From Chara braunii (Eukaryota; Streptophyta; Charophyceae; Charales; Characeae), in contig BFEA01001157.1 of the NCBI GenBank assembly GCA_003427395.1, positions 27,415 through 89,851 of the forward strand: a stretch of DNA of 62,437 bases. Reading direction: 5' to 3'. The notes below the pieces were generated by a model that was not told the DNA's origin, made no database searches, and saw only the letters and a list, made by a program, of their open reading frames with translations. Shown piece by piece: positions 44,375-55,471 of this stretch. A program made the position numbers and the translations under genes. Positions within the stretch are counted from its first letter, which is position 1; every line of letters starts with the position of its first letter.

Positions 44375-44915
44375 TTCTCTTCTTTTCTTCCTCTTTCGAT
44401 GTGTATTTCCTCTTCCCCATGGTCGACGGCGATTCGGTCAACAAGGACACCGACTCACTGATGTCGTCATGTCGCATGGGGATATCGTCCTCGGAAGACA
44501 CATGTGGATGACGATTGTCATTGTCGACGATATTTTCCTCTTGCGACATGGAGTGGACGTACGAGTCTTGCACACTTCGCTCGTCCAGACGAGGCACACA
44601 CTTGATGGATGGCGCATTTGACGGCGATGCGGAACTAACAGGCAGGACCCCCTTGATTATATCCTCAAGTCTGAAGCGTCTGACCACCATGTTGTAGGGG
44701 TTATTGCTACATCCAAAAACTTCACGTCTCTTTCCCAAATCATGAATGCAACGAATTGAGGACTTCTCACCACCCTGAAGTCGGGCCGATGAGGGGGACC
44801 GACTATCGCTGCTGCACACGGTCCGTTGTGGCGTATGTGTGTGAGGATATCCACCACACGATTGCGATCTAGCAGAGCTGCTCCCCTTCTCGTTGTGCAC
44901 ATTCGTTGTGTGCAT
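44349..44915 (-). pseudogene. Ser-rich N-terminal extension of the DUF7869-like gene
   Basis: 188 open residues, low-complexity Ser/Arg/Glu, ending in KRKYTSKEEEKKRIVRCE. It overlaps the next part by 26 bases in another frame, so either a frameshift or an intron separates them. No domain. Confidence 0.35.
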
Positions 44916-45430
44916 TGTCTCTGCAGGTCAGTCGCGAATAATGTCAGTGGGGAGAGTGCTCAGAGTGGTACTACCTAACATCGTGGAAAGCACGTAACAA
45001 AATTCCCCAAACCCATGCTATACACAAAAGATGACACATGCTTGGAACGGTGGACCGATACATGTTCCGTGTCCGGGAGGACGCACGACCATTTGTTAGT
45101 CCCGCCGCCGGACCCAAATCCGTTAAACCAACCCATTCACAGAACAACCCGCATCACATGCCATGAACATGGAGGCCTTATCTAAGAAACCGAGCACGAC
45201 CATGTTCCTTTTTCCTCTGGACGACATACTGTGTCATGTTCTGGCGGGACCGGAATGTCGGACCATGTGTCAGCCTTACGGCGTTCGGGACACATGCACA
45301 TATAGCTTGAGATGGAAGAACGTACGAAGAGAGCATGCCCCGCCACACACCTCGGGCGAGAAACTGAAGAGCACCTTCCCAGTAGTCAAGCAACATAGTA
45401 CCATTGCCACTATGGGATCACATGCCAGAG
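44916..45430. other. Spacer before the decamer array
   Basis: No domain. Open frames here continue into the array and are composition artefacts. Confidence 0.3.
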
Positions 45431-46880
45431 CAAACTGTCATATGTTATGGCGTTCGGGGACCATTCCATCACATGTCGGGCCGAGCCATGATATGGTATG
45501 GCGTCCCTGGGACTCCCGACCCTGCGACAGCGTACAGCGTACCACGACAGCACATGGTCTGATTTCCCGGAGACGCCAGGGGCACGACATTCCATGGTGC
45601 CCTGAGGACGGCGGACCAGGCGACAGCGAACAGCGGACCATGCGAACATGTGGCCCGGCGTCCTAGGGAGGCCGTAACATTCCATCACACGCCTGGCGGA
45701 GGCATCGCATGTCGGGCCATGTCTACCCATTATCAGCCGAAGCCATCACATTGCATGACATGGGGGACCATGCTAAGAACCAAAGCGGACCATGCCCTCA
45801 CATGTCGGGCCAAGACATCACATGCCGGGTCAAGCCACCACATGCCATCACATGCCGGTCCAAGATATCATAGGGCATGGCGTCCCGGGGACGGCGGACC
45901 ATCCCGACACACGACGGGTGATATTCTGGCTCATGCCATAACATGTCGGGCCATGTCATCATATGTCGGGCCATGGCATCACAGTGCATCATGTGTCGGG
46001 CCATGGCATCACATGCCATCACATGCCACAACATGTCGGGCCATGCCATCACATGCCATTACATATCGGGCCACACCATGACATGGCGGGCCATGCCATC
46101 ACACGCCGGGCCATGCCATCACATATGGCATCACATGTCGAGCCATGCCATCACATGCCGGCCCATGCGACCACATGCCGGCCCAGGCCATCACATGTCG
46201 GCGCATGCCATCAAATGCTGTGCCACTCCATCACATGCCGACACATGCCATCACATACCAGCACATGTTGGGCCATGGCATGACATGCCGAGCCATGCCA
46301 TCACATGCCATCACACGTCAAGCCATGCCATCACAGGCCGGCGGATGACATCACATGTCGGGCCATGCCATCACATGTCATCACATGCCGGCCCATGCAA
46401 CCACATGCCAGAACGCGACCACCATCTGGCATCAAAAGCCGGCCCACGTCATGACATGCCATCACATGCCACCACATGCCATCACATGTCGGGCCATGGC
46501 ATACCATCACATGCCATCACATGCATCACATGCCAGCCCATGGCACCACATGCCGGAACATGACCACCATCTTGCACGAATGTCGGGCCATGGCATGACA
46601 TGCCTTCACATGCCATAACATGCCATCACATGCCACAACATGCCATTGCAAGCCATCACATGCCATCACATGCCATCACATGTCGGGCCATGCCGGGCCA
46701 TGCCAGCACATGCCATCACATGCCATCACGTGTCGGGCCATGACATCACATGCCACAACATGCCATCGCATGCCATCCCATGCTATCACATGGCACCACA
46801 TGTCGGGTCATGGCATGACATGCCGAGCCATGCCATCACATGCTACAACATGTCGGGCCACGCCATCACATGGCCGAAGA
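45430..46880. repeat. Decamer-based array with CATG every 10 bp
   Basis: From about 45,930 the plus strand can be read as successive 10-base words nearly all ending in CATG: CCATCACATG, TCGGGCCATG, CCGGCCCATG, CCACAACATG, GCATGACATG and variants. The order is not simply periodic. From 45,430 to 45,930 the same words are interspersed with longer blocks containing GCGTCCCGGGGACG. All reading frames stay open because 10-base words cycle through the three frames. I do not treat this as coding. Confidence 0.85.
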
Positions 46881-46883
46881 CAT

Positions 46884-46956
46884 CGTATGGTCTAGCGTCC
46901 CGGGGGCGCCAGACCATACGAGCGCATGGTCCGGCGTCTCGGGGACGCCGGACCAT
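46884..46956. repeat. Two adjacent long hairpins at the array edge
   Basis: 46,884-46,920 pairs CGTATGGTCT with AGACCATACG and extends inward. 46,926-46,956 is a perfect 13-bp stem, ATGGTCCGGCGTC / GACGCCGGACCAT with loop TCGGG. Related blocks occur at 45,490, 45,880 and 48,950. Confidence 0.75.
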
Positions 46957-47929
46957 CCCATCGTATTGGCCGGCAGTTCCGGGACGTCATACCATGGGAT
47001 TGCATAGTCCGGCATGTGATGGCGTCCTGGGGATGCCGCGCCATCCTGTGTGTCCGATTTTGAATTCAACGTGGGTTCCACGGTGAAAAATTCAACTCGC
47101 GTTGAATTCACGTTAAACTCCCGTTCAAACGCGTGTTGGACGCGAATTAACGGGGTCCGCGATCATTTTTTTCCTGGGCTAAAAATTATCCAAAAATATA
47201 TATATATATATTGGGTTGTAGGTTTTTTTTAAGACCACAACCTTGTATTTTTATTTTTATGTTTTGATGTTTAACAGTTTAAATATATTTTTTTTAAATC
47301 AAAAACATAAACACACAATGAAAAAAACAAAAACTAAAATGAAATGAGTGTTTTTGTTTTGGGTTTCACACATATTTTTGAAGGGCTAAAACAAAAACAG
47401 AAAAAAAAATAAAAAATATAGGGTTATAGATCTTTCAAAGATGTACAACAATTTATTTTTTATTTTATTTTTTTAGAACTTCGTGTATTTTAAAAAAAAT
47501 CAAAACCATAAAAAGAAAATAAAAAAAAGAAAAAAACTTTAAAAAAGACACACACACACACAAAATTGGGCCTGTAGCAGGTTGCATGAGTCTTGCGTCA
47601 GTTGGTTGAGAGAACCCAGGCCCTGGGCCGCCTGTCTGAATGTATGGAAAGCAAGCCCTGGACTGGATACGGGTACTGGGCCAAACACAGGCCAAAGGCA
47701 TTGGGGGCATGCAACCACCTCAGGCCCAAGGTCTGTTCTCCTTCGTGCTGGGCCTCAGGCGACCGGGGCCTACTGGAAGCTTCCTAAGACTGAACACAGG
47801 CAGGCCACTTCGATATAGCAAAGGGTCTACCTCCACATTGGGCATTTGGGTGGTGGCTGCATGCTGCGTAAGCGCTGCCGCGGTGTAGCTCGCTGACACT
47901 CACGCGCTCACGGGCGAGCATGAAGGAGT

Positions 47930-48330
47930 TGGGTGTGGCGCAGGGTGGTCCTTGGATGCAAGTGGCATTTGTGTGTTGGGGAACGAGGTTGTGAGTAAGG
48001 CGAGAGACATACCTAGTGCTGGAAGCGTGCGACATTGGTCGCTGTATGCTCGTACTTCGGGAAAGCTGTTGACGTCATCTTCGACATTGTAGTCTAGGCT
48101 AGATAGGATTTGCATCTGTAGTCTGGGCGCCGAGCGCCAGATAGGATATCAACATTGGTTCTTCATTGATGATGATGATGAGACTTTACCAGCATTGTCA
48201 ATTATGAGCTCTTGGTGTCTTCTTATTTGGTGAAACTCGTGATGCAATTCTGCTGTTGGTTCGAGGTCCCGACTAACTGGTCTTGTGTATATGATGTTGT
48301 TTGATTGTTGAAGTTCGCTATTGCTCATCT
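47930..48330 (-). repeat. Inverted copy of the 22,110-22,860 repeat family
   Basis: The minus strand matches 22,130-22,480 and 22,580-22,850: GCGAACTTCA, CATCACGAGTTTCA, ATAATTGACAATGCTG, AACCAATGTTGATATCCTAT, TAGCCTAGACTACA, CCAATGTCGC and AGGTATGTC follow in the same order. Confidence 0.8.
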
Positions 48331-48467
48331 CCCTTGCACAGTAGAAGAGAAAAAAAAAAAAAACACAGACCCAAATCGCCCGCCCAATCCCATATCGCCC
48401 GCCTCCAGTTTTCAACGGGGAAAAACAATATCCCTCAAAAGGGAAACAATGGACACACGCCAACAAT

Positions 48468-48471
<4 letters not shown>

Positions 48472-48521
<50 letters not shown>
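48472..48521. repeat. (CA)n microsatellite
   Basis: About 25 CA units, followed by degenerate ACACATACAC sequence to 48,640. Confidence 0.95.
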
Positions 48522-48524
<3 letters not shown>

Positions 48525-48890
48525 TTACAAACACACACATACACAAACACACGCGCATACATTCATATTCATGCACAAACACACTCTCACGCGCAGGCAT
48601 ACACATACGCACATACGCGCACACACAGCACACCTACACACACATAACTGGGGCGTTGGGGGTTGGGGGATGTGGGGGCGGATGAGAGGTGTTTCAAGGT
48701 GTTTTTTTTTTTTTTTTTTGCCTAGGGCCACGTATTCCAGATCCCGCGCATCAATTCTGTTTTTCTGGAAAAAAAAGGAGCGGCCCATTTTTGCGTTTAA
48801 CGGGAAATCAACGGGATTTTTTTGAATTTAACGGGATTCAACGAGAGTTTAATTCCCCCGTTCTGCGTTAAAAAGATACACAGGCGCCAT

Positions 48891-49160
48891 CCCATCGTAT
48901 TGGCCGGTGGTTCTGGGACGCCATGCCATGCGATGGCCTGGTCCGCCGTGTGATGGTCCGCCGTCCCGGGGACGCCTGACCATGCCATCGTATTGTACCT
49001 ATGCCCCGGAAACGCCGTTGAGGACAATGCCCCAGGGCGGCCGTGCCACGTTTGTGACAATGCCCCGGAACGCCACACCCACGTTGAGGACAATGCCCCA
49101 GGGCGGTCGTGCCACGTTTGTGACGATGCCCCAAGAACGCCATACCCACATGATCATCAC
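48891..49160. repeat. Right part of the array with a 67-bp tandem duplication
   Basis: 48,891-48,995 resumes the GTCCGCCGTCCCGGGGACG and CCATCGTATTGGCCGG blocks seen at 46,926-46,975. Two 67-bp units (GTTGAGGACAATGCCCC… and TGCCACGTTTGTGACRATG) follow at about 49,013-49,149. Confidence 0.75.
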
Positions 49161-50147
49161 AATTGTTCAGGACTTTGTAACAATGTCTCGGGAACGCACT
49201 TGTTCACGACCTTGTGACACCTGCCCAACGCAACTGCTCACGACTTCGTGGGGATTGCTCGCCCGAGAAATGCAAAGGGACGTGCACTGGACGGACGAGC
49301 CAATCACAACATTGAGGCCATCCGTCATCCTCACATGCAGCAACGACGACAACATGCATTCCCCCCCCGCCCCCCCCCTCCTGTGTTTTCTGGCTAGGGC
49401 GTTTTCTGGCTGGGGCGTTTTCAGCAGTACAGACGTGACGTCCGCAACAAAGCGGAACAAAGCAAGAAGGTTCATTCGAGGAAGGAGGAGAAGTCGTATT
49501 TGCTCCACGTGTTGAACCCGCGAGGATCGCGGGCGATCCCTGTCATGCGTTTTCGTCCAGGATCGGGAAACAAAGCAACCGTTTTTTCGTTTTCGTCATG
49601 TGAATATGTTTGTCAAACATATGACATACTCGACAAAAGGTCAGGCGTGCCAAAAAAGGTCAGGCTTACCGAAAATTGTCATTCTCGGCAAAAGGTCCGT
49701 GCCATGGTGGAAAAGGGTGAAAATGTTCGATAATAGGTCCTTGCAAGCATGAATCCGGCAGCAAAACCGATAAAGCTGGCGACATGAAAAAATGCAAAAC
49801 AGGTTGGCAGACCGGCAAAAAGAAATATTGGACAGGTGGCCATTAAAAACCAAACACAAAAAAAGGGAAACACTATTGAACGGGTTAACATTACAAGCCG
49901 AACATTCAAAACAGGCACAAGAGGTAAAACATGGTGCAGTTCTACGCGCACACGACATATATTGGAAGCCGGTGTAGGGCCAAACCCCGATAGACTTTCG
50001 AGCCTTAGTCGACCCCACTGCGGGTCCCAGTTGGCTCGGCCCGCCCACGCTCATGCTCAGGGCGCGGGCCATTCGTCCCNAGGTCACCCCCACCTAGTGC
50101 TTTGAGATGGATGGGGGTGGGCCATCGGGCGAGAGAGCTTTGACATT
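49161..50147. other. Spacer, no gene seen
   Basis: Contains a 7-bp perfect hairpin CCCGCGA/TCGCGGG near 49,517, a doubled GTTTTCTGGCT.GGGC unit near 49,390, and CGACAAAAGGTC-like words at 49,630-49,700. No protein domain. Confidence 0.35.
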
Positions 50148-50217
50148 GGGGATGTAGCTCAGCCCTCACGCCGGGTGGTAGTGTCGCTGGTTATTCCGTA
50201 GCGCTGATTTTTTTTTT
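50148..50217 (+). ncRNA. Truncated tRNA-Ala-like 5' half with T-run
   Basis: GGGGATGTAGCTCAG is identical to the start of tRNA-Ala. It is followed by an insertion, then GGTGGTAGTGTCGC, which resembles the rest of the D-arm. No anticodon or T-arm follows. A T10 run (50,208-50,217), a Pol III terminator-like tract, closes a possible RNA of about 60 nt. Likely a tRNA pseudogene or SINE head. Confidence 0.4.
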
Positions 50218-51050
50218 CGATTCTTTGTTGTGTTCTCAAACAATTGCGCTTTCCAATACTCAGGCAGTCAAAGGGTTCTTTGAGAGTTATCTTCTCTTAT
50301 GCGCAGGCTAAGCGTCATCGTTAGGCTGCGCACCATTTTCCTAAGCATCGCGATTCTACGACATCATCGGGGCACGGCGAAGCCGTCCTTCCCCTCGCTT
50401 CTACACACACATCGATTCTCATACATCTCATCCATCATCCTTAATGCGGGCCCCTTAGTCTTTTCGGAGCCTCAACATGCATGCACATTCAACTTCACAC
50501 TTCCCCTGGCAAGATTGTACTTCATTCCCACTCCAACCCTTTAAACACAAATGTCATTTTCATCGGTTGGTTTTATGCTAAGGGTCCCATAGCCCCTTTG
50601 TCCCTCTTCCCTTTCCCTCTTGGTGCCCAGTTCCTCTCGGCCCTATCCCGCTCAAGGCATCCTTAGCCATCACTCACCTGCACAATCCTACACAAGCAAA
50701 GGATCCATACAATCCCCCGTTGAAGGTCAACACATAACCCTTCCTACATGCCTATCTTTTCAAACTCTTTGGCTGCTCTTTGTTCCCTTTCGTTGCTCAA
50801 TCAGCCCATTCTCTTCTCATAGTCATGCAGTCGGGGAAATGGTTGAGTCAAACTGACCTTGCTTTCACTTATACTCTCTCTCGGATTCCGCATTTTCTTA
50901 CTTTTCCAATGTCCTTTTTCTTTGCCTTCTTCGTGGCACAAGGGACCGGCTACCCTTCCCTTGCCCTCTCTCTCCACCAAGTGAGGTCTGATCTCCCTTT
51001 ACTGTTCGCACCCTGGCATTGTAACAAGTGAGGGGAGAAGGGTTAGTCAT
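50218..51050. other. Spacer, no gene seen
   Basis: Pyrimidine-rich with short overlapping frames of no recognisable composition. Confidence 0.3.
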
Positions 51051-51137
51051 ATGCCAAGTGAGGGAGAGGGAGAGAGGGGGCAAGGTGAAAGGGGGGAGAA
51101 AGAGTGGTGGAGAGGGAGGAGAGAGGGGGGGAGAGAT

Positions 51138-51139
51138 AT

Positions 51140-51228
<89 letters not shown>

Positions 51229-51229
51229 N

Positions 51230-51318
<89 letters not shown>

Positions 51319-51370
51319 TAGAGAAAGAGAGAGAAAGAGAGAGAGAGAGAGAAAGAGAGAGGAAGAAAGA
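51138..51370. repeat. (GA)n microsatellite of about 230 bp
   Basis: Long GA run with one N (51,230) and AAAGAGAG interruptions at the right end. Confidence 0.95.
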
Positions 51371-51469
51371 GAGAGAGAAGAGATCTCTAATCCTAATCAA
51401 GTCATCACCCCGTAGTAGCAGCCAAATGTCGGTCACCCATCTCATAGTGAAAGATCAACTAAGTATGAA

Positions 51470-52455
51470 CCGAATACTACAACACACATGATCTTGCCAA
51501 TGAGAAGCTAGCACTTGTGAGAAGCATATGCACATAGAGGAGAGATCGATTAAGTAGAAACCGGAACATCACGACCCACATGACAATGAGGAGCTAGAAC
51601 TAGCGAAAAACATATGCACATAGAGGAGAGATCACTGAGTATGAACCGGAAGATCACAACATGCATGAGCTTGCCAATAACAAGCTAGAACTAGTGAAAA
51701 GCAAATGCTCATGGAGGAAAGATCAACTAAGAAGGAACCGGAACATCACAACACAAATGAACTTGATAATTAGAAGCTAGAACTAGTGAAAAACACATGC
51801 ACATAGAGTAGAGATCAACTAAGTAGGAACTGGAACATCACAACACGCATAAGCTTGGCCATGAGAAGTTAGAACTAGTGAAAAACACATGCACATGGAG
51901 GAAAGATCGACTAAGTAGGAACCGGAACATCACAACACAAATGAACTTGACAATTAGAAGTTTGAACTAGTAAAACGCACATGCACATAGAGGAGAGATC
52001 AACTAAGTAGGAACCGGAATATCACAACACATATGAACTTGATAATGAGAAGCTATAACTAGCGGAAAGCACTTGCACATAGAAAAGAGATCACAACACA
52101 TATGAATATGACAATGAGAAGCTAGAACTAGTGAAAAGGCATACACACATAGAGGAGAGATCATCAAAGTAAGAACCAGAGCATCTCAACACACATGAAC
52201 ATGACAATGAGAAACTAGAACTAGTGGAAAGCACATGCACATAGAGGAAAGATCAACTAAGCAAGAACCGGAACATCTCAACACATATGAACATGACCAT
52301 GAGAAGCTAGAACTAGTGGAAAGCACATGCACATAGAGAAAATATCAACTAAGTAAGATCTGTAACATCACATCAAACACGAATTTGACAACGAGAAGCT
52401 AGATCTAGTGGAAAGTCGATGCACATAGAGAAGAGATCAACTAAGTAACAACCGT
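51470..52455. repeat. 92-bp satellite, about 11 copies
   Basis: The landmark GAGAAGCTAGAACTAGTG recurs with period 91-92 (51,507; 51,593; 51,684; 51,776; 51,868; 51,960; 52,052 and onward), with one shortened unit near 52,085. Each unit also carries ACATGCACATAGAGG and GGAACCGGAACATCAC. Confidence 0.9.
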
Positions 52456-52460
52456 GTGAT

Positions 52461-52480
52461 GCACGTGCAGTGGCACGTGC
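52461..52480. promoter_or_regulatory. Paired G-box motifs (CACGTG)
   Basis: Two CACGTG palindromes 13 bp apart, next to the satellite end. They match plant bZIP/bHLH sites, but no gene is near. Confidence 0.2.
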
Positions 52481-52886
52481 GGAGATGGTGAGAGAGAGAG
52501 AGAGATGGGCACGCACAGGAAGCAACAGCTGAGTGAAGGTCCAGTCCGGCCCAATGAATGAACGAACAACCGAATGAATGAACCTCCCGCCCTGGGCCTA
52601 GGCCGAAGTGATATACCGGCCTAGGTCCAGGTACGGGATAACCTGGTACCGGACCAGGGTCAGGCCGACGGTCTGAAACTGGTCCGGCCTCACTGCCGGG
52701 CCGTAGGGGTACCGCTACATGATCCACGGACCTGTGAATGGATCAAGCGATACATCAAACACGCTATCCGCTGAAATAGCGAAAACCCAAAAGGAACGGC
52801 AAAAGGACCAATCCTAAATGCGGAGCAGGCTCCATGCATGAAAAGGGATGCAATGCAGACTAAGCCTCAAGCCTAATCTATACCAT

Positions 52887-53060
52887 AATGTTTGGTCTGT
52901 GTTGACCCAAAAAGTAGAAAAATGTATGACCTGTGTCGGCCAAGAAAGAGAAAAATGTTTGACCTGTGNCGGCCAAGAAAGAGAAAAATGTNTGACCTGT
53001 GNCGGCCAAGAAAGAGAAAAATGTATGACCTGTGTCGGCCAAGAAAGAGAAAAATGTCTC
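52887..53060. repeat. 33-bp tandem repeat, about five copies
   Basis: Units of the form AAAAATGTATGACCTGTG plus TCGGCCAAGAAAGAG, with N bases at the same positions of the inner copies. The in-frame translation gives an 11-residue CxxC-containing repeat, which I do not consider a protein. Confidence 0.85.
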
Positions 53061-53079
53061 TTCACCCGAAGAGGTTGAA

Positions 53080-53920
53080 TATAAATCACCACCAGGGCCC
53101 TAAAGGCCAAAGAATAACTAAACCGATGTCCTAAGTCGAAAACCAATGTGGCACAGTCTCACGTGCCCTGTACACAATGCACAATACCTGAACAAGGAAG
53201 GAGGGAACTCAGTCGCATGGCAGAGGCAGGAATGGTGGAAATGCGACAGGTACAACTCTTAGAGTAAACTCCAAGGGGGCACCCACACAACCAGGTAAGG
53301 GGTCATCAGGCTCAGAGGGGGAGTAACAACACGTCACCAAGCTCAATGGAAACCATCAAACGGGTACCGCGAGCTGAGATGGGGGAAGGGCACTCACACA
53401 AGGAAGCACACAAAAGGTGAGCCTGGAAGGAGAGAGAGGGTCATGCCGGCATAGACATGTGGCCAAAAGCTGCGAGCAAAGAAAACGTACACTCCAGAGG
53501 AGGGCGTGAAGCATAAGGTAAGGCAGAAAGGCGGCAAGCGGACACACCCACATAGACAGGGAAAATATCGGTCATCATGCGACTGAAAGGTGAGCTCGAG
53601 GGTGGTGGATAGGTGGGAATGATGGGAACACTGTAGCCAAACAAGTGAAGTAGTCCAACTGATGAGTCTTCAGACTGAAGTCAAACCGAAGTGGCCTGGA
53701 TGAAGTAAGAGTACCGCAAACACCGAGTAGTAGTCCGGAACAATGCGACAGGTACTCTGGTACTGAGGAGAAGCACTGAGGTCGAAAGTCGAATGTACAA
53801 GCCGAAGTAGAAGCCGAATGTAGAAGCCGAATGTAGAAGCCGAATGTAGAAGCCGAAACCGGGGGCTGCTGCATAAGTGTCCTAGAATGGTAAGAGATAG
53901 AGAGGGTAAAAGGGATATAG
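53080..53920. other. 3' flank of element 3 with a 15-bp tandem repeat
   Basis: No 3' LTR or polypurine tract could be placed. A (GAATGTAGAAGCC)n-type unit repeats about four times at 53,797-53,858. Confidence 0.5.
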
Positions 53921-53921
53921 A

Positions 53922-54470
53922 TCAGTCAAGATAACGAGAAGGAAGTCGATGGGTACGCTGAGGGCAAGAGGAATGAACTGCAACAACAGGCGGAACCACA
54001 TCCACAGGGGAAAGAGGACCTGAGGCGGGTACCGGTGGAGCAGGAGGACCCATCAATGAAGGAGGGGGAATGTTAGTGGTCGCAGAGGCAGAAGGGTCAG
54101 TGGTAGAAGGACGAGAAATAGGGGGGGAGGATGATGAAGGGAAAGGATGAGCACGATCGTAAGCACGCACGAAAGTCATAGCATGCTTCAGGTGCTCAAG
54201 AGGCTCCCAAGTAGACTCCTCGTCAGGATAACCCTTCCATCGAACGAGATACTCAAGGCGGGGAGGGTCACCATCAGTCATACGCCGGGATGCTATATTA
54301 GAGACGACAAACTCCTCGTGCCCCTCAATGATGATGGGAGAAGGGCGAGGGTAAGGTCGACCGTGGAACTCGAGGGGAGACCTTCTGAAGGGGCGCAAAA
54401 GAGATACATGAAACACATCATGTAAGTTGGTGCGGTACATGGAATCGGGGAACTTCAATTTGAAGCGCAC
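53922..54470 (-). pseudogene. Chromodomain at the integrase C-terminus (element 3)
   Basis: 182 residues. RTNLHDVFHVSLLRPF is the usual end of Ty3 integrase, then EGHEEFVVSNIASRR, YLVRWKGYPDEESTWEPLE and LKHAMTFVRAY form a chromodomain with the aromatic positions in place (YLVRWKGY, STWEP). Chromodomains of chromoviruses bind modified histone H3 and direct insertion to heterochromatin. A long Pro/Ser tail follows. Separated from the integrase by a frameshift near 54,530. Confidence 0.9.
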
Positions 54471-55470
54471 CGGGCAGTCATGATTGGGTCCGGCAGGTGC
54501 AAGAATGGTGCATGGTCCAATATAGCGACGTCTGAATTTTCAAAGTGTGTCAGTTTCAGGCTGGAAGTGACGTGCGTCGACGAGAACCTCGTCGCCAACT
54601 TTGAAGGGATGGTCGATGCGAGAGCCTTGCTAAGAAGTGCATCCATCTCCTTTACCCAGTCATCGAGGGCAGGGCATTTGGTGTCGGGATGGATCTGAGA
54701 TGGACGGAGGAGGTCAGATGAAACACGAGGATGGTATCCCAAGTCACGATAGTAGGGAGACATGCCAGTGGCAGGAGAAATAACATGGTTATAAGCAATC
54801 TCTGCGTGAGCAAGATGCAGATCCCAATCAGAGTCATTCTCAACAAACTTCTTGAGGATACTCCCAAGAGTTTTGTTGGTGACCTCAGTCTGTCCATCTG
54901 ACTGGGGGTGATAGGAGGAGGAGAGGCGAAGCTCGGAGCCATAGATCTCATGAAGTCCACGCCATAAATGAGAAGTAAAGCGGGGATCACGATCAGAGAC
55001 GATGCTAGTGGGAAGACCGTGATGGATGGCGATACGGTTGAAGTATAAGGAGGCGATGTCTTTGGCTGAGCTAGCATACTTGCATGGGAGGAAGTGAGCA
55101 TGCTTAGTCAACCGACAGACAACGACGAAGATGGCGTCATGGTCTCGTGGGGTAGGGGGACGAAGAGGGCCAATGAAGTCCATGGAGACAGAAATCCAAC
55201 GCTGAGTAGGAATGGGTAAGGGTTGGAGAAGACCATAGGCGGGGTGGTTGGGAATGTTGGCCTCCTGGCAGATCCTGCAGGTGCGGACGTACTCCTTAGT
55301 GAAAGGACGACGGTGCTCCCAGTAGTAATGGCGGTAGAGGCGGTCAAGTGTCTTGAAGACACCGAGATGACCGGCGGCGCGCTGGTCATGACACTCAGCG
55401 ACAGCCCGAACGCGGAGCTGGCCAGTAGAGGGCACACATAAGCGAGGAGTACGGTTACCTTGGCGACCAA
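54455..55470 (-). pseudogene. Ty3/gypsy integrase (element 3)
   Basis: HHCC module (His16, His23, Cys53, Cys56 counted from 55,435), catalytic Asp86 in SMDFIGPL, Asp148 in SDRDPRF, and Glu184 in YHPQSDGQTEVTNK, with D,D35E spacing. The residues beyond about 280 read in the wrong frame. The preceding RNase H runs in the same frame across a TAG at 55,472. The catalytic core is complete, but the polypeptide is broken at both ends. Confidence 0.9.
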
Positions 55471-55471
55471 G

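Larger units (their letters stand above)
47045..48884. mobile_element. 1,840-bp TIR element inserted in the array
   Basis: Starts CCTGTGTGTC and ends with the inverted form of CCTGTGTATC. Both ends then carry several CGTTGAATT / CCCGTTAAA sub-repeats in opposite orientation. The flanks are identical hexamers, CGCCAT at 47,039-47,044 and 48,885-48,890, and outside them the array sequence resumes, so this is a clean insertion. The interior is AT-rich, then holds an inverted copy of the interspersed repeat family (47,930-48,330) and a CA microsatellite. No transposase, so non-autonomous. The superfamily is not assigned. Confidence 0.8.

Noticed and set aside
45943-47086. Long plus-strand open frames (up to about 206 residues) rich in His, Met, Cys
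   Set aside because: They arise because 10-base words without stops cycle through all three frames. All frames are open and the peptide only mirrors the array.
51028-51491. Arg/Glu and Ser/Leu repeat frames
   Set aside because: Products of the GA microsatellite.
52848-53078. CxxC-repeat protein of 76 residues
   Set aside because: Purely the translation of a 33-bp tandem repeat, with N bases and no upstream or downstream domain.
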